64,000 nt of DNA from Marsupella aquatica (lineage: Eukaryota > Marchantiophyta): positions 8,494,001-8,558,000 of the forward strand of contig OZ316895.1 in the NCBI GenBank assembly GCA_973895155.1, read 5' to 3'. Below the pieces are notes generated by a model that was not told the DNA's origin, did no database searches, and worked only from the letters and a program-made list of their open reading frames with translations. Shown here piece by piece: positions 1-10,506 of this stretch (within the stretch, counting starts at the first letter, position 1; every line of letters begins with the position of its first letter). The translations under genes and the position numbers were made by a program.

Positions 1-3000
1 CATCTCCTTCAGGGAGAAGATAGGACTCTATCTGCGACCTGCCAAATTAGACACCAGAAAGATACACATACCTAAGTTTGCATCCAGAGAAAATCCCCGC
101 TCTTTGAAAGAAAACAGACAGGCTAAGATCAATCCTCAAACAGGAGCTGAGAAATGAACACATGCAACTACTGCAGTAATATACCCGATCTCTCAACGAA
201 GAAACAAATCCAGCATGATAGATAAGCTATATTCTATATTGTAACAATCTGCATAAGGCACCGTCAGACAAACCTCATCCACTTCTGTTGAGTTGCATAA
301 TTTGCGGTGCCCCTCTCTTTCATGATTTTTGGAAGCAGTTCATATCGCCCAGAAGTATTATTTTCATTTTCGGGTATAATCTGAAAGCAGCAACTGGGGC
401 AACAAGTACTTTTAAACTCCAAAAACTCATTCAAGACATTTCCATTGATTTTGGATTTTGGATTCACGTTGATTCGCGTATGGTCTGCAGGATTGATGTT
501 CGCTCGAGCATCCGAAAGATCTTTCCTGGTGACAGGTGCACAACATATTGGGCATAATATATCCATGTTGAGATCTGAATTTGACTGGCTGCTAGTGTCA
601 GTTTTACAAGCTTGTGGATTCCTCCGCCGTCGGTTGGGAGGTTGAAGAACATCATTGAAGCTGAAGGATTTCAATTTTGCTGCTGTTCGTACAATGGCGT
701 GTTCGCGGGACGGGTTCTCCTCCTGGAGATGATTCACCAGCGATGTCAGCAATGCACAGAGAAGCCAATGGCAACAAATAATAGGGAAAGAACAACTGAC
801 GTAGCTCAAAAGTAGGGTACCAGGTACCTGGAGGAGAGTGATGAACGAGTGAGCCAAGTTGTTCAAACTGCTTTGTGAAGCAGCCATTGTAGTGAGACCT
901 TTGATGAAAACAGTTTTAAATCTGGAGGACATTTGGATAGCCCCAAAATATTAGTTGTAACAAAACTAAAACGTGAAATTTTGCATGCCTACGATCCAGA
1001 GTCGACGAAGGCATCACCGAAATCAATGGAACTGCAAAGACACACTAACCGTCATAATTTCATCAATGGTCGACGGGGAATGCAAAGGTGGGGGCAGGTC
1101 AACCGAAGTTATTTCCAATCAGATTTAAAAAGAGCCAAGCTCCGGCATTAAAAAGAGCCAAGCTCCGGCTATCAAGGAAAGCATTTAGACGTCTCAGCAA
1201 TTTGTGCAGCTTAAGCACCGATCCCGATCCGCTCCGCCCTATACAGACCTAGTCCTTGTAGAGCGGAGCCCGCTCTGAAAGTTAGGCACTTGACCGATGA
1301 GCCACCAGGCCCTCCTGGGTTAGGCTACCGTCTAACAACACACAGAAGAAACAAACATAGCAGAAAACCCGCTGGATTGGATCAAGGCCCTCCTTTCCAA
1401 AATGTAGACGCATCAAGGCCCCATGAACAAGAAAATGCAGTGCTAGCCTACCACAGCACAATTACAGAAACTGCATGAAGTAATGAGGGTCAAAGAGAAG
1501 CTCTCGAATGCAAACTACAATAGAGGAGTGATCACTGATTGCCCATTGACCATGCCGACTTGCGACACCAGAACAAACTTTTTCATCTGGTTTCAAAATC
1601 ACTCTTGAGAACTTACTTTGAAAAGTAGCAAAATAGTGCCAACTCTCTCGCGACACAATCTCGCAAGGGTAGTGCCACTGGTACAGGCCATCTTGCGTCC
1701 AGATATTGAATGTCTGCAGGTAACGAGTACCCTCGACCCTGCGGAAAGGGATCGCATTGAAAGAACTCAGAAACTCTGAAAAACGCTAATCTAAAACGTC
1801 CCGTCCCGAGCCCCACAATCTAAGCTAAAATGCCTACTTGACAAATTCACAACACGTTTGCTCATCCGTCAAATACTAGAGAAATTGTTCGAAAGTCCAG
1901 AGAAATTGTTTGAAGTCATCTTGAAATGGACAAGATCCAAATTAATACAATGAAATGAGCAGGAATGTTGTAGGGGTCTGCACAGATACGAAAATTTATC
2001 TTATAGTCCAGTACAATCGTTGCATGACAAATTACCTTTGTGGTGGCCGCAATCACACGGGCTGCAATTCGTGTCGTACAAAGGCCTAGAACTACTTTCG
2101 TGTAGCCTTCCTCTTGAGCTACCTGCAAAAGAGCAACTCTGGTCAGTAATTTAGAATATGCAGATGCAATAAGTGACCAGAAGAAATGTTTCTCTGACAG
2201 GGTGGCAACAAAGCCACAGACAATGGCTATGAAGGACCCGTAATAGCACTGGGGCATGGACATCCAGAAATTACTTTGCTTTGCTCCAGAGGAGAAGAGA
2301 AAAAAAATTGACACCGAGACAGACAGATCATATATTCATTGAAACGATACTGTCAATGAGCTGGTGAAATTACTGAATGACCATGAATTTGCAGACTATT
2401 CACCTTCTGTATTGCATGCATTCGCAAGTATTCAAGAAGATCTTCCTTTCCAGTTGCGTCATTAAGTCCTTGAAACACTTTCAAGAGCTTCTGCCCAGCA
2501 TCTTCCACCGCCTCTTGCCCTCCATTTACATCACTCGTAACAGTATTATCAGATGCTCTACTGTCATGGTTGTTGTCCTTGTCAAATATGCACTGCGTTT
2601 GGACAACATGTAATGAAATTCCATCTTCTCCTCCACCTACAAACATGCTACTTATCTCGTTGACACCATTGTCCGCATCAGCTGGAGCAAGTTGTAAAAC
2701 TGTCCGCTCATCAACGAAGACAACACCAAGACCAAATACGCTAAGCCCGCGATCCTTGGCTGCACCTGCATTGCTTTGAGCCTTCGACCGAATCTCCTTC
2801 AAGAGTTCAAGTGCAGCCCTGAAATGACATTAGAAGCACAAATGTGGATGAGGGCCAAAATTCATGACATGGTTGCCAAAGAAAGGTTGAACTTCATGAG
2901 GCACAGTCCCTATCAAGAGAAAAAATTTGCACCGGTGTGTAGCACGTCAGGAGCTGATATCGCTAAATAATTGTCAGTCCTGAAAGCCTTAAAAACTAAT

Positions 3001-3522
3001 CGACATTCCTAAAAACTTCAGTCAGCTTCAGAAATAATCGACATTCCTAAAAACATTACGACAAGCCATTATTCCTAAAAACATTACGTTACATTACCAA
3101 CAAGCCATTCTTCTACAAAATCAAAGTGAATGAGATTCATTAAAGTTACGAAACATGTACAAATATTTCTCGCTACCTAGTGAGCTAGAATTCGAAAGAA
3201 TACAGGCTGAAGACGCAAGCACTGACCTAGATCCAGGGCCACCCGAGAACGCGACCAGAACCTTGTCGGATGACACGACCAAACCGTTATTATTCACGGC
3301 GGTCTTGAATTTCGCAAGAAGGCTCGCGTGAAGGCAATCGGCGCAAATTGGCTCAGATTGATTCCCTACTGCAAGCGCTGCAGATCGCTCTTTGCATTTG
3401 ACGCACAGACTCGGTCTGCTTCCTTCAATCCTTCGCTCAGGTAGCGGACTGTCACACGAGCAGGCACCTCCACATCCTCCTCCTCCTCCTACGTCGCCGC
3501 AATCGTGGCTAGAACATGCCAT
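1..3522 (-). CDS. CTU2: Cytoplasmic tRNA 2-thiolation protein 2 (CTU2/NCS2), 3' end cut by the window
   Basis: CTU2 works with CTU1 in the cytosol to put sulfur on the wobble uridine (s2U34) of tRNAs, receiving it from the URM1 relay. Exons read on the minus strand: 3227-3522, 2404-2818, 2036-2122, 1617-1738, 828-867, 274-722 and 1-38 (partial). All junctions are GT/AG and keep phase, giving 482 codons so far; from memory the Arabidopsis protein is about 458 residues. Seen: an N-terminal zinc-site-like stretch (LCVKCKERSA, CADC), the PP-loop SGGPGSR split by intron 1, ADIQYLDARW, LPLRDC, EENPSREH.IVRTAAKL and the C-terminal CPIC/CCPSC cysteine pairs. I chose the ATG at 3522 because MACSS matches family N-termini; a longer in-frame ORF upstream is probably not used. 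The 40-nt exon 5 and the junction from exon 4 are the least certain, and the segment there is shorter than in relatives, so a small exon may be missed. Confidence 0.9.
1126..1171. repeat. 23-bp tandem duplication in a CTU2 intron
   Basis: Two adjacent copies of a 23-bp unit (taaaaagagccaagctccgg...) begin at 1126 and 1149, inside the intron between the exons at 828-867 and 1617-1738. No function is apparent. Confidence 0.8.
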
Positions 3523-3727
3523 TGCTGTGTGTTGAAACCAACCCGCTATACAATTTTTGCCAACGAGGCAGAGAGAGCAATTCCGAGCAACGACAAAATG
3601 AGAATTCCCTCCTCTCTTCGCAACACCCACATCGAGGCAACAATCTTCAATTTCCAACTCCTGTTTCGCAGCTGCGAAATCCTATCCGCTAACTAACGAC
3701 ATGAGGAGACCTTCAACACCAGACGAA

Positions 3728-3965
3728 GAATTGATCGAGCTCGGATTTTGCCTTAGGAGCTTCGATTTCAAAGGAGACTGTCATCCCAAGGGGAACAATT
3801 GGTCGAGCTCAGATTTCACTTAGGGGAGAGCTTCGATTTCAAAAGAGACAGTGATCCCAGAGGATGAATTGATCGAGCTCGGATTTTGACTTGAGCAGAG
3901 CTTCGATTTCAAAGGATAACTTCATCGCCAGAGGAAGAAAGCTTTGAGCTCGGATTTTGATCGAA
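3728..3965. repeat. Four-copy tandem repeat upstream of CTU2
   Basis: Four diverged units of about 67-70 bp start near 3728, 3795, 3866 and 3936. Each holds a core like 'attgatcgagctcggatttt' followed by 'gagcttcgatttcaaa'. They sit 200-450 bp upstream of the CTU2 start codon, so they lie in its promoter or 5' leader. An effect on transcription is possible but is only inferred from position. Confidence 0.8.
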
Positions 3966-3986
3966 GGAGTCGTTTCATACGAAAGG

Positions 3987-4008
3987 GCTAGGGTTTAGGG
4001 TGCACGGG
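3987..4008. promoter_or_regulatory. Telo-box (AAACCCTA on the minus strand)
   Basis: The plus strand reads 'gctagggtttagggtgcac', which is the plant telo-box AAACCCTA on the CTU2 strand. Telo-boxes are common in promoters of plant translation-related genes, which suits a tRNA-modification gene. Its position upstream of the repeat array makes it a plausible promoter element of CTU2. Confidence 0.45.
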
Positions 4009-4228
4009 GATGCGGGCCCTTTTAACCCTGGTTGGACCTTCCTAACTAAGGTTAGTAAACTCACGGTTAACAGTCTTTCCAAAGTGAAAGAACAAAAGAA
4101 TGAGGTAGTCTTATTCCACAGAAAGTTTGTTTCGCCCATCCCCATGGAACACGCTACCTCACTTTACACCTGAAATTCACACTAAGGGGCTACTTTTAAA
4201 AGGGCAATCCCCTTGTGAGTGAGTAGTG

Positions 4229-4288
4229 TTTTAGGGTTTAGGGGAGGGGGCGGGTTTAAACCCTAAACCCTCCCCCTCCCCACCCAAA
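4229..4288. repeat. Telo-box inverted repeat
   Basis: A GGGTTTAGGGG/G-rich stretch is followed by the palindrome GGGTTTAAACCC and then CTAAACCC/C-rich sequence. Two telomere-like motifs therefore face each other and could form a hairpin with a G-rich arm. It is either a regulatory palindrome or a scar of inserted telomeric-type DNA. Confidence 0.5.
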
Positions 4289-5260
4289 TAGTTTTTCCAG
4301 GCACCCCGCCCAATTGTAAAGTGCTGGCTTTTTGGCAGATGTGGTGCATTTTCCAAGACCTCTAACCCCAAGAACTACCCGCAACCGATCATAAACCACT
4401 CGTTTACGTCCGTCCTCTTGCCGTATGGCAGCTATTCGGCTTGGAAACGCGATCCTCTCCTTTGATCCACACTTGCCGGACCGATTCTTTCATTGGGCTT
4501 GTGAATTGTGCACAACTGAGACACCTAATTCCTCTTTAACTTCTTCAGGTATATTTGTATTCCGCCCCCGGAATGTACCCCTACGGCTTAATTTCTTAAG
4601 CCGGCTGAAGGTCTTTTTCAGACGGACTCAACCCACACTTCACCGACTAAACACTCTCAATCCTCACTTTTCTCTCAGAGTTTGATTGGGCAGTCTCCAA
4701 TCAAGACAATGCGATTGTACTTTGCTCAACAGTTCACCCTATCTGACTTAAATCGATCAAGCAACAGATATTGCAACACTCAACTTCTTGGATGGCAAGA
4801 ATTTGTGAACTAGGCAATGAGGCCAACTCAATTCAAACAATTGCTCAGAAATCCAAGGGAAGTGGTGGTTTACTGATACCCCGCGGTCTAGATTTAGCCG
4901 AGAGCTTCCTGTGCTCACAACAATACAGATTTTTCACTAAAGCCTTGACTAAGAAAACAACCCCTCCCAGCCACGCTGCCCGGGTTTTTATCCTTGCAGC
5001 GTGACTGAAAGAAGCGCAGAAAGCCTACCCCAGCAATCCTGACCTGCCACCATGATAATCCTTTTTATTTTACAAAAACAAAACTAATCTGCCTAAGCCG
5101 GAAACCCGATGGATCTGGACCTCTAACACAATCGAACTATTCAAGCCGTCAGAGCGCTACTTGCCCTGTCCACATCCTACAACGGCCGCGCTCTCCTGGC
5201 CCAAGCCCTTCTCCTTCCGCCACGTCCTCCTTCCAACTGACGACTGGCCCGCCTTAATTG
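4289..5260 (-). other. 3' flank of decayed element gene A; no gene seen
   Basis: There is no convincing reading frame. The stretch holds 'tattccgcccccggaatgtacc' near 4558, almost identical to a motif near 9778 that lies at a similar place downstream of element gene B. This suggests that both element genes carry related 3' sequence. The remainder is unassigned. Confidence 0.4.
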
Positions 5261-8200
5261 TCAGATGACCGGTGGTAATCCTGAGCTGTCCGACTCTGTA
5301 CCTTCCCCTGTACCCAGCTTCGGCTGACTCCCCTCGGCCACGTTAACTACGGCTTCGGGTTTGGCCTCGGCTTCATCCTCATCGGCAACGGCCTGGAGAG
5401 CCTTTGCCTTAACTTCCTCAATCCAAGTCTACTCTCCAATGCGCTCGGTCTCGATAACCCACGGCTTCACGTTCTGGGCGTCCATAGAAGCAGTACCATC
5501 GTCTGAACCTGTCACCGCAGCTCCAAGTTGATCCGCAGTACTTACCTCTACCACAGCTGCCTTCAGGGCCATAGTACCGCAAATGTGAGCGGCCATGCTC
5601 TCGACTTCCTCCGGAGTGGCTTTAAGGGGCTTAACTTTATTATCGCCCGGCCCCATGAACGTCTTTGCCAAATCTGCCACCAACTGCATGGCTTTGCCCC
5701 CAGTCACGCTTGACAACAGTGAGCTCGGCTTCCGCTTCGGCTTCACTGTATTTATGTGTACCATACTACTGACGGGAAGCCTTTCAGTTGGTGACCCATA
5801 TCCCGCTTCAGCATACTTCTTCAATTTCTCCATTTGATTGTCGGCACGCCTCTGCAACCCGATCATCTTATCCTTGGCCTCCTCCAACTCCTGAGATACG
5901 TCTTCAACTTCATCGTTAAGCCGTAGTATCTCAGCCTTGGCCGCCTTCAGCTCCTCATTTAAAATCTGCACGATCTCCAACTCTTGCTTATCTACGGCTG
6001 CCTTCAAGGAGTTATTGATGGTTTCCAGCTTCGTGACCTCCTCTTTCCATGCCATCTTTGTCTTCTCTATATCATCCTGAAGCTCCTTGCGTATTTGCTG
6101 GGCTCGGCTTAGGTGATCATTGGCCATTGTACTCAGGGCGTCCTCATGTTTCTCCCGCATGGCATCCAACCGATCAAGTAGCTTTTCATGCTTCCCTTGG
6201 GCTGCGGCCAAGGCCTTCTTGCTCTGAGTGGTCTGGTCTTTAGCCGCCTACCTAAGCCTATTGACTTGCCGATTAAGACCCTGTACCTCCTCCTTTGCAT
6301 CAGCTAACTCCAGCTGCACCTTTGTCAATTTCTCTTTAATGTGTTGGTTATCCAATTGGTACTTTTCCAATTGGTTGTTCGCCATCTCTAATTCCTGCTG
6401 CTTAGCCAAGAGATCCTGCTATGCTTGTTGATTCACCCTTGATTTAGCCACCTCTGCTTCCATGCTGCGAAGCCGAGCGATCACTTCCTCCTTCAATCGC
6501 TCCAATGTCATTGCCTCCTCCAGTCTCGTCTGATCAGCCACTTCTTTTCTAAGAAATGGCCCGGATTCCAACTCGTTGCCGAAGATTTCTAAGGCTAAGA
6601 GTCCACACATGTCTCCATATTCCTTAGCTCGATTCCTTGCATAGTTTGACCTCCCAGGTGATACTGGCATATGCCATCGGGGTCGTCTCTCCCAAGCCTC
6701 CTCCCTCAGCTGATCGAAGTCAGTGAGAGGTTCGGCCTGCTTCTCACTAAGCCATCTTATTTCTTCCGGCCAGTCTCCTCCTGGTAGCTAGCATTCCTGT
6801 TTTGCACTCCGGGCCCCCCATTCCTTAATCCTCTCTTGTAGCCCGGCTTCAGCTTCCTTCATCTTGTCAAATTCTAATGGCGTCACATCTGGTGGAGGAG
6901 ATTATGGTGTTTTCTAGTCCTCCGGCTTGCCATAGAAGACTGCGGGAAGTCTTCTACAAAACCTTCCCATCATTCTAACTCCTGGCACCGGCCTCTCCCC
7001 GTGATCGACATAATCGTCATCGTAGTCATCCACATTAACCTGACTTCCTAGCATGTCGGCCTCTTCTTCAAAGCCCCCGATCTCTTCCTCCGAATATTGT
7101 TGGGCTGCTGCTGGTTGATTTTCCTCCACAAGTCCCTCCACTTGGGCTCTGTTAGAAGCTCTAAATACCGGCCTCTCCTGGCTTCAGCTTACCTCCTCAT
7201 CTGTCTCCGAATCCATTCGCTCGTCATATTTCTTTCTCTCTTCGGTAGTCATCTTCCTCTCGACCAATTGGATGGCTGCATATGGATTATTACGAGTAGG
7301 CCGGCGCAACGGATTTCTCACCACATCGTAGGTTACTACCTTTGGCTCCTTGATAGGGAAATGCTCCCGTTCTCGTGTTGCCTGTGTTGCCGACCTCTTC
7401 CCGTGGCATCATTTGCTTAGAGGCTCCTCGTCCTCCTCCACCTCCTCAAGTGGTGCAGTGATCGGCATCCGCTCCTGTATAGGCAACACCGGTGCAAAAG
7501 ACTGGCTTCTTGCATATCGGCAAAGTAATTGCAGATGGTACCCTAGTCTGAATACTGCTCCTTCCCCAATGCTCTGCTTTTCTTCATTTAATGCCTTCTT
7601 CAACTGCATTAAAAGATAGCCATTGTAGTCTCGGCTTGAATCGATATTCTCCACCAAAAATACTTGGGCTTTGCCGATTTCTGCTCTCGGCAAGGTACAA
7701 TGCAACGTGACTCTCAAGAAATCAATCAGCTGCCCTATATGTGGGTTGGTACATTAATTCCTGAAAAACCCATTCTTAGTGGAAGGCCCTGGAAATGACC
7801 TGAACTGGTCATCCGGCAACATCTTCCTCTGCTCCACCTTAGTCTTCCTTCCTGTTGGTAAAGCGAAGACGGCTTTGATAAACGCAGGTGTTAGTTCGAA
7901 CACCTTTCCATACAACAGCGTCGTGTTGGAAGAAGCCTCCCAGCATCCCACGAAGTCCAATAGATCCTCATCCAGTATGTCTACCATCCTCCAAGACAAC
8001 TTGACAAAGCCCTTCAACCCTGTGTCATTCATATATCCTGCATATTTATTATCCTGAATGGCACTGAAGACCTCATCCTCATCTCTTGCGAACTGTAATT
8101 GTAAATCGGCAGGTAACCTGTCCGCCCACCCTGTCATGGTTTTATCCTCTACAGCCCGATCTCTAACTGGCCCGGCCTCCATCTTGATTGGTCTCTCTGA

Positions 8201-8650
8201 CCTAGTTCGCTTTGCTGGAGTTGCGGATGCCGAACTTCCATTGCGCTTCCTCTCTTCAACACCTGAATACTCCCCAAGAATAGCTTCCTTAGTCCACTTC
8301 GCACTATGACCCTTCAATTCCCAACGTGGCTGCCCTGCGTTCTTGATTGCCTCCCTAATCCCCACGACCTTATTCTCCTGAATCAGCAATTCGTCAAGCT
8401 CCGCACTGGTGGGTGTCCACGAGAAATTTTCCAACACCTCCTCCGTATCTACAAATGCCGTTTTGTGAGTTCCCCACAATCGCGCAAGCTCCGCTCGTTC
8501 TCTAGCTGCGCGCTCCGACTCAACGTCTTCATATGTAGATATCAGCTGCCTTGCTTCTTCAAGCAAACAGCCCCAAAACTTCCCTGCCTGATTCACCGTG
8601 TTCATTCCACCGAATGCCAAGAACTTGCGCAATCTCCCAATCCACCACAT
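5261..8650 (-). pseudogene. Decayed element gene A: helical domain plus long coiled coil
   Basis: One minus-strand frame runs about 1130 codons from 8650 to a TGA at 5261-5263 without any frameshift. It is broken by nine in-frame stops: TAA 7754, TGA 7409, TGA 7184, TAG 6914, TAA 6902, TAG 6788, TAG 6419, TAG 6248 and TAG 5429. Order of parts: an N-terminal region (MWWIGRLRKFLAFGG), a basic linker (PAKRTRSERPIK), a helical domain ending in a motif like FELTPAFIKAVFALPTGR, an acidic patch (DDYDDDYVDHGE), then some 300 residues of Glu/Lys/Leu-rich coiled coil. The true start may lie a little upstream of 8650. I do not recognise the family. The '..T..FI.A.FALP.G' segment faintly recalls plant-mobile-domain or gag-like folds found in plant elements. 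It is related in layout to the gene at 10507-13140. Confidence 0.6.
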
Positions 8651-9640
8651 GCACTTGACTGACAGTCGCTCCTCAATGTCGAGACCGTGTACACGAGAAT
8701 GCCAAATGGCAGAGTATTGGTCTCTTCACTCCGAAGCCGCCACTTAGGAGTCTTTGTGATCAAGCATGGATTTAGGTCATAACTCAAAATCCCGCCGGAT
8801 CTCAACCGTTGGATCCTTTCCCTTATCATCTAATACGTAGTAATCAGCATCGGTCTTTATTGTTACCTTATACTCTTTATCTATCCTTATTTAGCCATTA
8901 TTTTAGGCTTAATTATTACTTCGTGATCCTGGCAAGGCATCACAACAGACTTGCTCATTTGACTTTTGGAAAACCTTTGCATTTATTTGGAGAATTTTGG
9001 GATCTATGTTGGAGCTCAAAATCTGCTAACATGTTCTTTGATGTCCATTGTATTTTACCTGACAAAGTTGGAGATTTTTCTAAGACCGTGTGCTCTATTG
9101 CTGATGACTGTAAAATTGGTCACATTTTATAATCCTGTTGTCAGCGGAAGCATCACTTTTGTTTGTGAAGGACACCCCAAGTAATTTGTGCATGAGCAAC
9201 AACTTGCCAGTTAGGGGAAGGACTCTTCACTTGTGACACCCCGAGTAGTTTGTTTAAACTTGCCAGTTTGAGGAAGGAAATATCAATTTTGTAAAAGGAC
9301 ACCCTATGTAATTTATGCATTGCAACGACTTACCACCTCATAAAAAATGGAAACTGGCTGCAAATGGTCTCAGCTTTGGAAATTGATGGGGGCTTCTTCA
9401 GAGCAAATTTCCCAGTCCATCCAAGCCGAGCTTAGTATTCAAAGAGAACAAACCAATTCAAAAGAAGAGGGCAAATGAAAACTCTGAAAACTTGGGCAAA
9501 CGAAAACTCAGAAAACCTAGACAGACGGAAAGTAGAGATAAAGGTTTCCACTGCAATAGAGGATGAGCTAATGGTTCACACCTAGTGCAACAGTGTGATG
9601 ACTAATAGTGTCACAACGTCAGCCTTGGCCTTACTCGGGC
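8651..9640. other. Intergenic stretch between two element genes
   Basis: The part next to 8650 is probably the 5' leader of element gene A. From about 9160 to 9345 a loose repeat of roughly 65-70 bp recurs three times, with 'aggacaccc.a.gtaattt.tgcat.' and 'acttgccagttt.agg'. Short 'caaacgaaaactc.gaaaac' repeats lie near 9470-9520. No gene was found. Confidence 0.5.
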
Positions 9641-10506
9641 TTCGGCTTAAATAGGCACATCCTTTGTCAGAATGAGGGTTCGGGCAGGGAGGGAGGCACG
9701 GAATGCACCCAACTTACATAAAATAGCGTTAAGTGCGCCTATCGTCATATACAGATACCTCCTAGGTATGATTTGTGTTCCGCCGCCGGAACGTACCTCA
9801 ATCGATAGCAGGATCGACCCTGGCTTAAGGGCCTCTAAGACTTCGTATTGTCCGCCTTCGATCCGGATTTTGGTGGTATGGGTGCTCAACCCGGGCTCGC
9901 AACCACGTACACGCAAGCTGCACCCCGTGCACTACTTGGGTAGTGCGTTCGGCCAAGCGTTGGCACCTATACACGAGATTCACACACATACATATGCACA
10001 AGCATAAAATCTTGATTTATACAAAGGAAATAACAGGAAGGGATTTTACTCCATAAGAGACATATGCGTACACTTAGTTGACCCGAATGCTCTGGAGTGA
10101 CCAGGTCCGAGGCCGAGGGTGTACACTACAATGGAGCCCGGCTCCGCACTCGCCCAGCGAGCTTAGTCTTACACCCTCCCCTTGGTACTCTTCCACTCCC
10201 AGAGGTCGGGGCTCCCCGCACATACCGCGGATGTCCAATACTAAGACTAAAAAAACCCCCCGCCTGCCTCTATCGAGGGGTGCACTAAATACTAAGGGCC
10301 GAGGAACGGAGTGTCCTCCCGCCCAAAGATTTGCTGACTTAGGTCCTAACTAATCTGACTGTCAGGCCGAAAATGGTTGTGTCTTATTAGAAGATCCTAA
10401 CCTACGCAGGTTGGACAGCATGGCGGTGCTGTTTTAACTAGGGCAGGTTCCTGTCCCCATAGTCTGATTTAGCTATTCCTAACCCTATTCTATTCCTACT
10501 CCGTTG
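9641..10506 (-). other. 3' flank of decayed element gene B
   Basis: No coding frame can be supported. 'gtgttccgccgccggaacgtacc' near 9776 matches the motif downstream of element gene A, so this is probably the element's 3' non-coding part. I looked for a direct copy of the element's 5' flank (13140-13607), as an LTR would require, and saw none. Confidence 0.4.
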
